A stretch of 64,000 nucleotides of DNA from Flavobacterium frigoris (GTDB lineage Bacteria; Bacteroidota; Bacteroidia; Flavobacteriales; Flavobacteriaceae), in contig NZ_FOFZ01000001.1 in NCBI RefSeq assembly GCF_900111075.1, positions 372,001-436,000 on the forward strand. The letters are read 5' to 3'. A model generated the notes under the pieces. It did not search any database. It saw only the letters and a program-made list of their open reading frames with translations, and was not told where the DNA came from. How positions within the stretch are numbered: position 1 is the first letter of the stretch; each line of letters starts with the position of its first letter. A program made the translations under genes and the position numbers. This document shows positions 42,643-51,523 of this stretch, one piece after another.

Positions 42643-44442
42643 ATGCAAAACCCAACTCTAGCACTTCAAATACAAACCTTACCTGATGGTCCCGGCGTAT
42701 ATCAATATTATGATAAGGATGGAAAAATCTTGTATGTTGGGAAAGCCAAGAATCTAAAAAAAAGAGTTTCTTCCTATTTCAATAAAATTCATGATACTGC
42801 CAAAACCAATGTATTGGTAAAAAAGATTGTAACCATAAAACACATCGTGGTTCCTACAGAAACAGATGCACTACTGTTAGAAAATAATCTTATAAAAACG
42901 TTGCAACCGCGATATAATGTATTGCTTCGGGATGATAAAAGCTATCCGTGGTTGTGTATAAAAAAAGAACCTTTTGCTCGAATTTTTGCCACCAGAAGAA
43001 TGGTAAAGGATGGTTCGGAATATTTTGGGCCTTACACGAGTTTTAAGACGGTGAATACAATCCTGGAGTTAATAAAAGAACTGTATCCACTACGGACGTG
43101 TAACTATGATCTAAGCAAATCAAATATTGAAAGCGGCAAATTTAAGGTTTGCCTCGAATACCATATTGGGAATTGTAAAGGGCCTTGCGAGGGATATGAA
43201 TCTTTAGAAAATTATCAAAAGCAGGTGGATGCCATTCGAGAAATACTGAAAGGAAATTTCAAAGAAAGCATGAAAGACTTCAAAAGAGTCATGATGGAAT
43301 TAGCCCAAGATATGCATTTTGAAGAAGCGCAGAAGATAAAGGAGAAAATTGAAGTGCTTGAGAATTATCAGTCTCGCTCCACTATCGTAAATCCAAAGAT
43401 TACTAATATTGATGTCTTTTCAATCGTTTCTGACGAAAGTGCCGGTTATGTGAATTTTTTACAAATTTCACACGGTTCGATCATTCGCTCGCATACTATG
43501 GAAATCAAGAAAAAACTAGAGGAAACGGATGCGGAATTATTAGAATTGGCTATAATAGAACTCCGAGAGCGTTTCCAATTATTATCTCGGGAAGTTATTG
43601 TCCCGTTTCCGGTAGATTTGGGGGAAAATTTAAAAGTAACAGTTCCGCAATTAGGAGATAAAAAACAAATTTTGGATCTTTCTGTTCGAAATGCGAAGTT
43701 TTACAGAATCGAACAATTGAAACAATTGCAAATTGTAGATCCAGATAGGCATACCAATAGAATTATGGCGCAGATGAAAAAAGATTTGCGACTGTCATTT
43801 GAACCAAGACACATTGAATGTTTTGATAACTCCAATATTCAAGGGACTAATCCAGTTGCTGCTTGCGTAGTTTTTAAGGATGGTAAACCAAGTAAGAAAG
43901 ACTATCGTCATTTTAATATAAAAACTGTTGTAGGGCCTGATGATTTTGCGTCAATGACCGAAGTAGTATATCGTAGGTATAAAAGGCTATTGGATGAAAA
44001 CCAGTCTTTGCCACAGTTGATTATTATTGATGGGGGAAAAGGACAACTATCTGCGGCGCTAAAAAGCATTGATGATTTAGGGTTGAGAGGGAAAATAGCA
44101 ATAATTGGTATAGCCAAGAGGTTGGAGGAATTATTTTATCCAGGAGATTCAGTTCCTTTATATTTAGATAAAAAATCAGAAACCTTGAAAGTAATTCAGC
44201 AATTGCGAAATGAAGCGCATCGATTTGGAATTACCCATCACAGAGATCAAAGGAGTAAAGCGGCACTAAATTCTTCGATAGAATCCATTCCTGGAATTGG
44301 CGAAAAAACCATGTTGTCTTTAATACAGCATTTTAAAAGTGTTAAGAGATTGAAATTAGCAACCGAAAAAGAAATTTCTGACGTTATAGGTGTTTCAAAA
44401 GCCAAAAAAATTGTCGACTTTTACAAGATGGTAACGGAATGA
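42643..44442 (+). CDS. uvrC: Excinuclease ABC subunit C
   Basis: A 599-residue nucleotide-excision repair nuclease that cuts on both sides of the lesion with UvrA and UvrB. The N-terminal GIY-YIG domain reads GPGVYQYYDKDGKILYVGKA and then NLKKRVSSYF. The UVR helix is near 200-235 (FEEAQKIKEKIEVLENY), and the RNase-H-like nuclease domain contains FDNSNIQGTNPVAACVVF and LIIIDGGKGQLSAAL. The tail holds two HhH motifs with SIPGIGEKTMLSLIQHF. All parts are present and the length is normal. Confidence 0.97.
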   Translation: MQNPTLALQIQTLPDGPGVYQYYDKDGKILYVGKAKNLKKRVSSYFNKIHDTAKTNVLVKKIVTIKHIVVPTETDALLLENNLIKTLQPRYNVLLRDDKSYPWLCIKKEPFARIFATRRMVKDGSEYFGPYTSFKTVNTILELIKELYPLRTCNYDLSKSNIESGKFKVCLEYHIGNCKGPCEGYESLENYQKQVDAIREILKGNFKESMKDFKRVMMELAQDMHFEEAQKIKEKIEVLENYQSRSTIVNPKITNIDVFSIVSDESAGYVNFLQISHGSIIRSHTMEIKKKLEETDAELLELAIIELRERFQLLSREVIVPFPVDLGENLKVTVPQLGDKKQILDLSVRNAKFYRIEQLKQLQIVDPDRHTNRIMAQMKKDLRLSFEPRHIECFDNSNIQGTNPVAACVVFKDGKPSKKDYRHFNIKTVVGPDDFASMTEVVYRRYKRLLDENQSLPQLIIIDGGKGQLSAALKSIDDLGLRGKIAIIGIAKRLEELFYPGDSVPLYLDKKSETLKVIQQLRNEAHRFGITHHRDQRSKAALNSSIESIPGIGEKTMLSLIQHFKSVKRLKLATEKEISDVIGVSKAKKIVDFYKMVTE

Positions 44443-44500
44443 CGTTAAGCTAAATATTAATTAAATAAACAGGAATACCATTAAAAAACCCATGCTTTTT

Positions 44501-46702
44501 ATGAAAAAACAACTCCTTTTACTTTTTGTTTTATTTAGTTGTTTGAGCTTGTTTTCACAAGAGCAGAACAGACCAAAAGTAGGCTTGGTTTTAAGTGGCG
44601 GTGGGGCCAAAGGGTTTGCGCATATAGGGGTTTTGAAAGTGCTGGAAGAAGCAGGGTTAAAAATCGATTATATTGGCGGTACCAGTATGGGTTCGGTTGT
44701 TGGCGGTCTCTATGCTTCAGGATATACCGCAGCTCAAATTGACTCAATATTTCAAGCAACCAATTTTGATGAATTGATAAATGATTTCATTCCAAGATCT
44801 TCTAAAAACTTTTACGAGAAAAAAAACGATGAATTGTACGCACTTGTGCTACCATTTAATAAATTTAAAATAGGAATACCAGAGGCACTTTCGAAAGGAA
44901 TGTATAATTTTAATTTATTAAGTAGGATAACAAGGCACGTAAGGCATGTAAGGGACTTTAATAATTTGCCAATTCCGTTTTTATGCATCGCTACTGATAT
45001 TGAAACAGGGAAAGAAGTTTTGTTAAATAAAGGGAATCTGGCGCAGGCAATGATCGCCAGCTCCGCATTTCCGTCCTTATTTTCTCCAGTAGAAATAGAT
45101 GGGAAGCTCCTCGTAGATGGAGGAGTGACTAATAATTACCCTATTGATGAAGTAAGGAAATTGGGTGCAGATATAATCATCGGTGTGGACGTGCAAGATG
45201 ATTTAAGAGACCGAAATTCACTCAAAGACGCTACTAAAATTTTGGTTCAAATTACAAATCTTCATTCGATAGAAAAAATGAAGGAAAGTATAACTAAAAC
45301 GGATATTTATATTAAACCCGACATTACGGATTATGGAGTTATATCATTTGATAAAGGGAAAGAGATTATTATAAAAGGAGAGGAAGCCACATTTGCAGTG
45401 TATGAAAAAATAGAAGCATTAGTAGGGGATTTAAATAAGTATCAAAAACCCAAATTAAGAATTTCAACAGATAGTTTGCAAATAGCAAATATAAATTGTG
45501 ATGAATTAGATAATTATACCAATGACTATGTGATTGGGAAATTAAGATTTAAACCCAGAACTAAAATTTCATACAAGCAGTTAGAAGCAGGGATGAATAA
45601 TATTAATGCGACAGAAAATTTCAGGGCTATTAATTATACGCTGGAGCCAAACCGTCAAGACGACGATTTGAATCTTATGTTGAAAGAAAATAAAACAAAA
45701 TCCTATTTAAAATTCGGCTTGCATTATGACGGTTTGTTTAAGAGTGCTATCTTGGTTAACTTAACCCGTAAAAAAACATTGTTTAAAAATGATGTTGCAT
45801 CGCTAGATATTGCACTTGGGGACAACTTCAGATATAATTTTGGCTATTATATCGAAAACGGGTACAATCTTAGTTTTGGATTTAAATCTTATTTCAATCA
45901 ATTCAATAAAAATATAAACAGGGCAATAAGTAATTTAGACTTTGAAACTTTGGGTGTCAATTCAATTAATGTGGATTTTTCCGATGTGACAAATCAGGTT
46001 TATTTTCAATCTTTATTTGTTCAAAAATTTCTTATTGGAGGAGGTTTAGAATATAAATTTCTAAAAATTAATTCTGGGACATTGGCTAATAGCAATCCTA
46101 TAATCGATAAAAGTAGTTATGTAAGTCTTTTTGGTTATTTGAATTACGATTCTTTTGATAACAAGTTTTTTCCTAAAAAAGGATGGTATTTTTCTGGAGA
46201 TATACAATCTTTTGTAGTTTCATCTGACTATACAAATACGTTTAACCAGTTTTCAATTGCAAAAACTGATTTTGGATTTGCTACAAAAATCTTTAGAAAT
46301 GCTACAGTTAAAATTCAAACAGAAGCCGGTTTTTCATTTGGAAATGAAAGTGTTACCTTTTTCAATTTTGTTTTGGGAGGGTACGGCTACAATCAAGTCA
46401 ATAATTTCAGGCATTTTTATGGTTATGATTTTTTAAGTTTAGCAGCAAATAGCTATATCAAGTCGACAGCGACCATCGACTATGAGTTTTATAAAAAAAA
46501 TCATTTGAATTTTTCTGCAAATTTCGCGAACTTGGGAGATAGAATGTTTGAATCTGTTGGATGGGTTTCGCTACCTAAATATTCAGGTTATGCTTTCGGA
46601 TATGGTTTGGAAACCATCATCGGTCCTGTAGAAATTAAACACAGCTGGTCTCCAGAAACCAAAAAAGGATACACGTGGTTTAGTATTGGATTTTTATTTT
46701 AA
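44501..46702 (+). CDS. Patatin-like phospholipase fused to outer-membrane barrel
   Basis: From ATG 44501 (733 residues; an ATG at 44492 adds three codons). A signal peptide (1-20, ending LFSQ) leads to a patatin domain: oxyanion hole GGGAKG at 33-38, nucleophile S62 in GTSMG (60-64), and the dyad aspartate D206 in DGG. A POTRA-like stretch follows at about 310-385, then a BamA/Omp85-like beta barrel to the final strand ending in F. This is the layout of type Vd autotransporters such as PlpD, though whether the patatin domain is released is unknown. It lies 58 bp after uvrC on the same strand. Confidence 0.92.
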   Translation: MKKQLLLLFVLFSCLSLFSQEQNRPKVGLVLSGGGAKGFAHIGVLKVLEEAGLKIDYIGGTSMGSVVGGLYASGYTAAQIDSIFQATNFDELINDFIPRSSKNFYEKKNDELYALVLPFNKFKIGIPEALSKGMYNFNLLSRITRHVRHVRDFNNLPIPFLCIATDIETGKEVLLNKGNLAQAMIASSAFPSLFSPVEIDGKLLVDGGVTNNYPIDEVRKLGADIIIGVDVQDDLRDRNSLKDATKILVQITNLHSIEKMKESITKTDIYIKPDITDYGVISFDKGKEIIIKGEEATFAVYEKIEALVGDLNKYQKPKLRISTDSLQIANINCDELDNYTNDYVIGKLRFKPRTKISYKQLEAGMNNINATENFRAINYTLEPNRQDDDLNLMLKENKTKSYLKFGLHYDGLFKSAILVNLTRKKTLFKNDVASLDIALGDNFRYNFGYYIENGYNLSFGFKSYFNQFNKNINRAISNLDFETLGVNSINVDFSDVTNQVYFQSLFVQKFLIGGGLEYKFLKINSGTLANSNPIIDKSSYVSLFGYLNYDSFDNKFFPKKGWYFSGDIQSFVVSSDYTNTFNQFSIAKTDFGFATKIFRNATVKIQTEAGFSFGNESVTFFNFVLGGYGYNQVNNFRHFYGYDFLSLAANSYIKSTATIDYEFYKKNHLNFSANFANLGDRMFESVGWVSLPKYSGYAFGYGLETIIGPVEIKHSWSPETKKGYTWFSIGFLF

Positions 46703-46992
46703 ATTTAATGTATATCAATAAAAATTCCGATATTTGTTACAATGAAAACAAAATGGCTAGGTTTATTAGATTATCTGCAATTCCTCATCAAGAGAAATCC
46801 TGAGTAAGAAGTACTTTAGATGATGAGGTCAATTAGGAATTAGATAATGTATTTAAATTGTCTCGTTGGATTTTATTAATTGAGAAAATGGTCTTAATGT
46901 GTCATTGTCTAAATCTGTACTATCGTTATAGTTAGGAAAGAGGTTTCGTTTTCTAATTATTTCATTTTCTAATCTTCTAATTTTAATTAATC
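46703..46992. other. Intergenic stretch before hmgA
   Basis: A 290-bp A/T-rich spacer. The only reading of note is a 21-codon frame at 46742-46807 (MKTKWLGLLDYLQFLIKRNPE) that may be a relic or chance. I see no terminator after the patatin gene and no clear promoter before hmgA. Confidence 0.6.
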
Positions 46993-48150
46993 ATGCCGTT
47001 ATATCACAAATTGGGGACTTTCCCTCAAAAAAGACACACGCAATTTGAAAAACCTGAAGGCGGTTTTTATTACGAACAACTATTTGGAACAGAGGGTTTT
47101 CATGGAAATTCTGCCTTGTTGTATCACGTTCACCGACCTACACAAGTAAAAGAAATTATTAAGTCTTATTCTGTCGAGCCTAAGATTGCCATTGGTAAAA
47201 ACATTAAATCTTTATTGTTAAAAGGATTTGATCTAAAAGCCGAAGATGATTTTTTAGATAGTCGTAAAGCGTTGCTTGTCAATAAAGATTGCACGATAGG
47301 GTTAGCAGCACCCAAGAAATCATTGCGGCAGTATTTTTATAAAAATGCCGATGCTGATGAAATGATTTTCATTCACAAAGGGAAAGGGAAATTGCGCACC
47401 ATGATGGGAAATATCCCATTTGAGTACGGAGATTACCTGATCATTCCCAGAGGGATTATCTATCAAATTGATTTTGAAACATCAATAAATCGCTTGTTGT
47501 ATGTCGAATCTTTTGCCCCAATTTATACGCCAAAACGTTATAAGAACGAATCAGGTCAGCATCTAGAACACTCTCCATTTTGTGAACGCGATTTTATTTT
47601 GCCAAATGAATTGGAAACTCACGATGAAAAAGGAGACTTTCTTATCAAAATAAAAAAAGAAGGAACGATGCATGAAGTTGTTTATGCCACGCATCCTTTT
47701 GACGTAGTGGGTTGGGATGGCTACAATTTTCCGTACGGATTCAGCATTCATAATTTCGAACCAATAACAGGACGCGTTCATCAACCGCCACCGGTACACC
47801 AAACATTTGAAACATCCACTTTTGTGATCTGTTCATTTGTACCAAGGTTGTACGATTACCATCCAAAAGCAATTCCTGCTCCCTATAATCACAGTAATGT
47901 GGATAGCGATGAGGTATTGTATTACGTCGACGGTGATTTTATGAGTAGAAATAATATCGAGCAAGGACATATTACATTACACCCAAAAGGAATTCCACAC
48001 GGCCCGGCACCTGGAGCAATGGAAAGAAGCATTGGTCATAAGGAAACACATGAGTTGGCTGTAATGGTGGATACTTTTAGAACGCTTATGGTAACAGAAG
48101 AAGCAATGGGAATCGATGATGGTGAGTATTACAAGTCGTGGGTAGAATAG
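46993..48150 (+). CDS. hmgA: Homogentisate 1,2-dioxygenase
   Basis: A 385-residue non-heme iron ring-cleavage enzyme that opens homogentisate to maleylacetoacetate in tyrosine catabolism. The N-terminus MPLYHKLGTFPQKRHTQFEKP and the cupin-like core with FGTEGFHGNSALLYHVHRPT are typical. Iron-ligand candidates lie in TLHPKGIPHGPAPGAME and HKETHELAVMVDT near the C-terminus. The length fits the bacterial short form. It is followed by hppD, one step earlier in the pathway, across a repeat-filled spacer. Confidence 0.93.
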   Translation: MPLYHKLGTFPQKRHTQFEKPEGGFYYEQLFGTEGFHGNSALLYHVHRPTQVKEIIKSYSVEPKIAIGKNIKSLLLKGFDLKAEDDFLDSRKALLVNKDCTIGLAAPKKSLRQYFYKNADADEMIFIHKGKGKLRTMMGNIPFEYGDYLIIPRGIIYQIDFETSINRLLYVESFAPIYTPKRYKNESGQHLEHSPFCERDFILPNELETHDEKGDFLIKIKKEGTMHEVVYATHPFDVVGWDGYNFPYGFSIHNFEPITGRVHQPPPVHQTFETSTFVICSFVPRLYDYHPKAIPAPYNHSNVDSDEVLYYVDGDFMSRNNIEQGHITLHPKGIPHGPAPGAMERSIGHKETHELAVMVDTFRTLMVTEEAMGIDDGEYYKSWVE

Positions 48151-48280
48151 TCATTGCGAGGAACGACGCAATCTCACTTGCTATATTTTAAATTTAATTA
48201 GAAGCAATTTCCTGCTGTGCGCTATATCTTTATTTTTTTAAAGAAAAAATATAAAGGATGTCGCTTCCATCAGGGCTAGG
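48151..48280. repeat. GGGCTA stem-loop element, copy 3, with TCATTGCGAGGAACGA unit
   Basis: TCATTGCGAGGAACGACGCA begins directly after the hmgA stop. This phrase is a widespread bacterial intergenic repeat. From 48201 a stem-loop follows (TATCTTTATTTTTTT against AAGAAAAAATATAAAGGA) and ends in CTTCCATCAGGGCTA (48264-48278), the same right end as at 13056 and 22182. Confidence 0.8.
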
Positions 48281-48341
48281 CTTAAGAACAATAAACAACA
48301 TTTTCGGTCATAAAAAAACCGAAAGACAAAAAATAAACATC

Positions 48342-49502
48342 ATGGCAAAAGAAGTAAAATCAGTAGAATACGGATTAGAGAAAATATTTGAAGGAGCACA
48401 AGATTTCCTTCCTTTATTAGGGACCGATTATGTAGAATTCTATGTAGGAAACGCAAAACAATCAGCACATTATTATAAAACGGCTTTTGGATACCAGTCA
48501 TTAGCTTATGCAGGCTTAGAGACAGGAGTGAGAGACAGAACCTCTTATGTGTTGAAACAAGATAAGATACGTATTGTTCTTACGACACCCTTAACTCAGG
48601 ATTCTCCTATACATGAACATTTGAGAAAACATGGCGATGGAGTGAAAGTAGCAGCTCTTTGGGTAGAAGACGCAACTAGTGCTTACGAAGAAACAATGAA
48701 GCGTGGTGCTCGTTCTTTTATGGAGCCTACAGTTGAAAAAGATGAGCATGGAGAAGTGGTGCGTTCTGGGATTTATACCTACGGAGAAACCGTGCATATT
48801 TTTGTGGAACGTAAAAATTACAAAGGTGTTTTCTTACCTGGATATAAAGAATGGAAATCAGATTATAATCCGGAACCAACCGGGTTAAAATACATTGACC
48901 ATATGGTAGGGAATGTTGGTTGGAATGAAATGAATACCTGGGTGAAGTTCTACGAAGAGGTAATGGGATTTGTAAATTTCCTTTCTTTTGATGACAAACA
49001 AATTAATACAGAATACTCAGCCTTGATGAGTAAGGTAATGTCTAATGGAAATGGACGTATTAAGTTTCCAATTAACGAACCTGCAGAAGGAAAGAAAAAA
49101 TCACAAATCGAGGAATACCTTGATTTTTATGGTGGACCAGGAATACAGCACATAGCTATCGCAACTGATGATATCATTAAAACGGTGAGTGAGTTAAAGG
49201 CTAGAGGTGTGGAATTTTTATCTGCCCCTCCTCATACGTATTATCAGGCGATTCCAGAACGATTGGGAGACCACATGAAAATGATGAAAGAGGATTTAAA
49301 TGAAATAGAGAAGCTAGCCATTATGGTAGATGCAGATGAAGAAGGGTATTTATTACAAATATTTACAAAACCTGTACAAGACAGACCTACTTTGTTTTTT
49401 GAAATTATTCAAAGAATGGGTGCTAAAGGTTTTGGAGCGGGTAACTTTAAAGCTTTATTTGAGTCTATAGAGCGTGAGCAAGCATTGCGAGGAACGTTGT
49501 AA
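48342..49502 (+). CDS. hppD: 4-hydroxyphenylpyruvate dioxygenase
   Basis: I chose ATG 48342 (386 residues, MAKEVKSVEYGLEKIFEG); the longer frame from 48258 reads through a repeat and is rejected. The enzyme converts 4-hydroxyphenylpyruvate to homogentisate, the substrate of HmgA next door. Two VOC domains are present. Iron ligands are expected in YIDHMVGNV (His), GIQHIAIATDDI (His) and LFFEIIQRMG (Glu). The tail, GAGNFKALFESIEREQALRGTL, is very like that of animal and plant enzymes. hmgA and hppD are on one strand with 191 bp between them. Confidence 0.96.
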   Translation: MAKEVKSVEYGLEKIFEGAQDFLPLLGTDYVEFYVGNAKQSAHYYKTAFGYQSLAYAGLETGVRDRTSYVLKQDKIRIVLTTPLTQDSPIHEHLRKHGDGVKVAALWVEDATSAYEETMKRGARSFMEPTVEKDEHGEVVRSGIYTYGETVHIFVERKNYKGVFLPGYKEWKSDYNPEPTGLKYIDHMVGNVGWNEMNTWVKFYEEVMGFVNFLSFDDKQINTEYSALMSKVMSNGNGRIKFPINEPAEGKKKSQIEEYLDFYGGPGIQHIAIATDDIIKTVSELKARGVEFLSAPPHTYYQAIPERLGDHMKMMKEDLNEIEKLAIMVDADEEGYLLQIFTKPVQDRPTLFFEIIQRMGAKGFGAGNFKALFESIEREQALRGTL

Positions 49503-49584
49503 AAACACATTTTTTTTGCATTATGTGAAAAAATAACTATCGAATTAGATGATATTTTGTGAATGATATGTTAAACTTTATTTT

Positions 49585-49618
49585 TTGATAAAAAATGTAG
49601 TTTTGTTGCTTACCTTTG
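49585..49618 (+). promoter_or_regulatory. Promoter of candidate small RNA
   Basis: TTG (49585-49587) and TACCTTTG (49611-49618), a perfect TAnnTTTG match, have about 23 bp between them, slightly longer than the usual spacing. Confidence 0.55.
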
Positions 49619-49623
49619 CACTC

Positions 49624-49734
49624 GCAAAATGGAAGGGGTGGTTTCCTTCCGTATTGATATAAATTTCATAATTTATAGTTTTTTGGTTAGTTAATAGCAT
49701 AAAAACTCAGTCATTATTTGACTGAGTTTTTTTG
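49624..49734 (+). ncRNA. Candidate small RNA or structured leader
   Basis: Transcription from the element at 49611 would start near 49624. The transcript would contain a GGAAGG...CCTTCC hairpin near its 5' end and end in the strong terminator at 49701-49734, giving about 110 nt. The next gene starts 58 bp later at 49793, so it could instead be an attenuator leader for that gene. No known family is recognised. Confidence 0.45.
49701..49734 (+). terminator. Terminator of the candidate small RNA
   Basis: AAAAACTCAGTCA pairs with TGACTGAGTTTTTTT around a 5-nt loop, followed by a T-run. Confidence 0.9.
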
Positions 49735-49792
49735 TTTTAATATATTTGGAACAGAATTTGCAACTGGAGTCAATAAACAGACAAAGTACGTT

Positions 49793-50563
49793 ATGAAAAA
49801 ATTTATACTATTCTTATTATTGATATTAACAGTAAGTTTCGATTCTCCTCAAGAAGATGCTTACGATGTGGGTGAATGGTTTAAATTCCGAATCCATTAT
49901 GGTTTTGTAAATGCAGGATATGCAACGCTAGAAGTCAAGGACGCAGTGATAAACAATAAGAAAACGTTCCATGTTATTGGTAAAGGTTATACAACAGGGA
50001 TGTCCCGCTTTTTTTTTAAAGTGGACGACTTGTATGAAAGCTATATCGATAAGGAATCCGGTAATCCGCTTCAGTATGTAAGGAAGATTAATGAAGGAGG
50101 ATACATTAAAAGTCAAGAAGGGTTTTTTAATCAATCAGCTAATAATGTTTTGGTAAAAGATTATAAAAATAGAAACGAAAAAACTTTTGTTACTCCAAAA
50201 AATACTCAAGACATTTTATCGGCGTTCTACTATTTAAGAAATTACCCTAATATTGATAAAATCAACCCTGGGGAGTCGGTTATCATCAATATGTTTATTG
50301 ATGATGAAACCACAAAATTTAAGTTAAAGTTTGCAGGTCGTGAAGATATTACAACTAAATTTGGCGTGGTGTCATCCATGGTCTTTAAACCTATGGTGCA
50401 ATCAGGTCGTGTTTTTAAAGAACAAGAGAGCCTAACGGTCTGGATTTCAGACGATAATAATAGATTGCCTATTCGAATAAAAGCAGACTTAGCCGTGGGA
50501 TCCATAAAAGCAGACTTAGACGCATTTAAAGGACTAAACAATCCATTTAAAATAAAAAGATAA
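49793..50563 (+). CDS. DUF3108 domain protein
   Basis: From ATG 49793 the product has 256 residues; an in-frame ATG at 49718 lies inside the terminator stem and is rejected. A signal peptide (about 1-18) precedes a DUF3108-type beta-rich domain. FRIHYGFVNAGYATLEVKD near the N-terminus and SREDITTKFGVVSSMVFKP-like later text fit this family, which is periplasmic and of unknown function. The stop overlaps the ATG of the TDO-family gene by one base, so the two are translationally coupled. Confidence 0.88.
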   Translation: MKKFILFLLLILTVSFDSPQEDAYDVGEWFKFRIHYGFVNAGYATLEVKDAVINNKKTFHVIGKGYTTGMSRFFFKVDDLYESYIDKESGNPLQYVRKINEGGYIKSQEGFFNQSANNVLVKDYKNRNEKTFVTPKNTQDILSAFYYLRNYPNIDKINPGESVIINMFIDDETTKFKLKFAGREDITTKFGVVSSMVFKPMVQSGRVFKEQESLTVWISDDNNRLPIRIKADLAVGSIKADLDAFKGLNNPFKIKR

Positions 50564-51498
50564 TGAACATTAGTGAGAATGCAGAAGCTATTTTAAACAA
50601 AATTGAGCAAAAATATGCATCCATCGACCAAAAAACAGAAACGCACTTAGAAGGATTGCTTTGGTCTAAACCCATTACCTATTGGGACTATATCCAGACC
50701 GATGCCTTATTAAATATGCAAACGCAAAGGACAACGCTTCCAGATGAAATGGTTTTTATCATGTATCATCAAGTGAATGAATTGATCTTTAAGATGATTC
50801 TTTGGGAGATGAATCAAATTTCCTATTGTCAAAATATTAAAACTGAATTTTTCGCAGAAAGATTAATGAGAATCAGTCGTTATTTTGATATGCTTACTAC
50901 TTCTTTCAGTATTATGGAAAATGGTATGGAAGTAGAACAATATATGAAGTTTAGAAATACTTTAACTCCAGCGAGTGGTTTTCAAAGCGCTCAGTATCGA
51001 TTAATTGAATTTTCTTCTACAGATTTGATTAATCTTATTGACAATAGGTACAGAGGTTCTATCGATCGAAATACGCCTTATGAACATGCTTTTGAACATT
51101 TATATTGGCAAGCAGCGGGTAAAGACTATGCGACCGGTAAGAAGTCCTACTTGTTAGAAGAATTTGAAAAAAAATATAAAAAAACATTCTTGGACCACAT
51201 GGAGGAGTATAACTCCATTAATATCTGGCAGAAGTTCAAACAACTTCCAGATAGTGACCAGAAAAATCCTGAGTTGATACAAGCAATGCGTCATTTTGAC
51301 CATACTGTCAATATTACTTGGGTTATGCAGCATTTGAATGTGGCCATTAAATACATTGACCAAAGCGGGAAAGGTACTGGAGAGGCAACGGGAGGAAGTG
51401 ATTGGAAAAAATACATGCACCCCAAATACCAGCGGAGGATATTTTTTCCAGAGTTATGGAGCGCTGATGAATTGGCGAACTGGGGTGTAGAAATTTAA
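50563..51498 (+). CDS. Tryptophan 2,3-dioxygenase family protein
   Basis: A 311-residue heme enzyme family member, normally cleaving the tryptophan ring to N-formylkynurenine. MVFIMYHQVNELIFKMILWEM holds the active-site His and matches the start of the TDO core; PASGFQSAQYRLIEF is the diagnostic TDO loop, and TGGSDWKKYM near the C-terminus matches the conserved TGGTD-type loop. It is translationally coupled to the DUF3108 gene. Placement downstream of hmgA/hppD suggests aromatic amino acid catabolism, but none of the other kynurenine genes is in this window. Confidence 0.88.
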   Translation: MNISENAEAILNKIEQKYASIDQKTETHLEGLLWSKPITYWDYIQTDALLNMQTQRTTLPDEMVFIMYHQVNELIFKMILWEMNQISYCQNIKTEFFAERLMRISRYFDMLTTSFSIMENGMEVEQYMKFRNTLTPASGFQSAQYRLIEFSSTDLINLIDNRYRGSIDRNTPYEHAFEHLYWQAAGKDYATGKKSYLLEEFEKKYKKTFLDHMEEYNSINIWQKFKQLPDSDQKNPELIQAMRHFDHTVNITWVMQHLNVAIKYIDQSGKGTGEATGGSDWKKYMHPKYQRRIFFPELWSADELANWGVEI

Positions 51499-51523
51499 GT
51501 TGAATTAAAAAAGAAAAGACGGT

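Noticed and set aside
46950..46991. TTCTAAT-type heptamer array before hmgA
   Set aside because: The TTCTAAT words are 16 and 8 bases apart, not 7, so it does not belong to the heptamer class.
48258..48341. Upstream start for hppD
   Set aside because: The first 28 codons would translate the GGGCTA stem-loop repeat; ATG 48342 gives the family N-terminus.
49480..49502. GCATTGCGAGGAACG at the hppD end as a repeat insertion
   Set aside because: It encodes the conserved C-terminal residues QALRGT found in HPPD proteins, so the likeness to the repeat at 48151 is coincidence.
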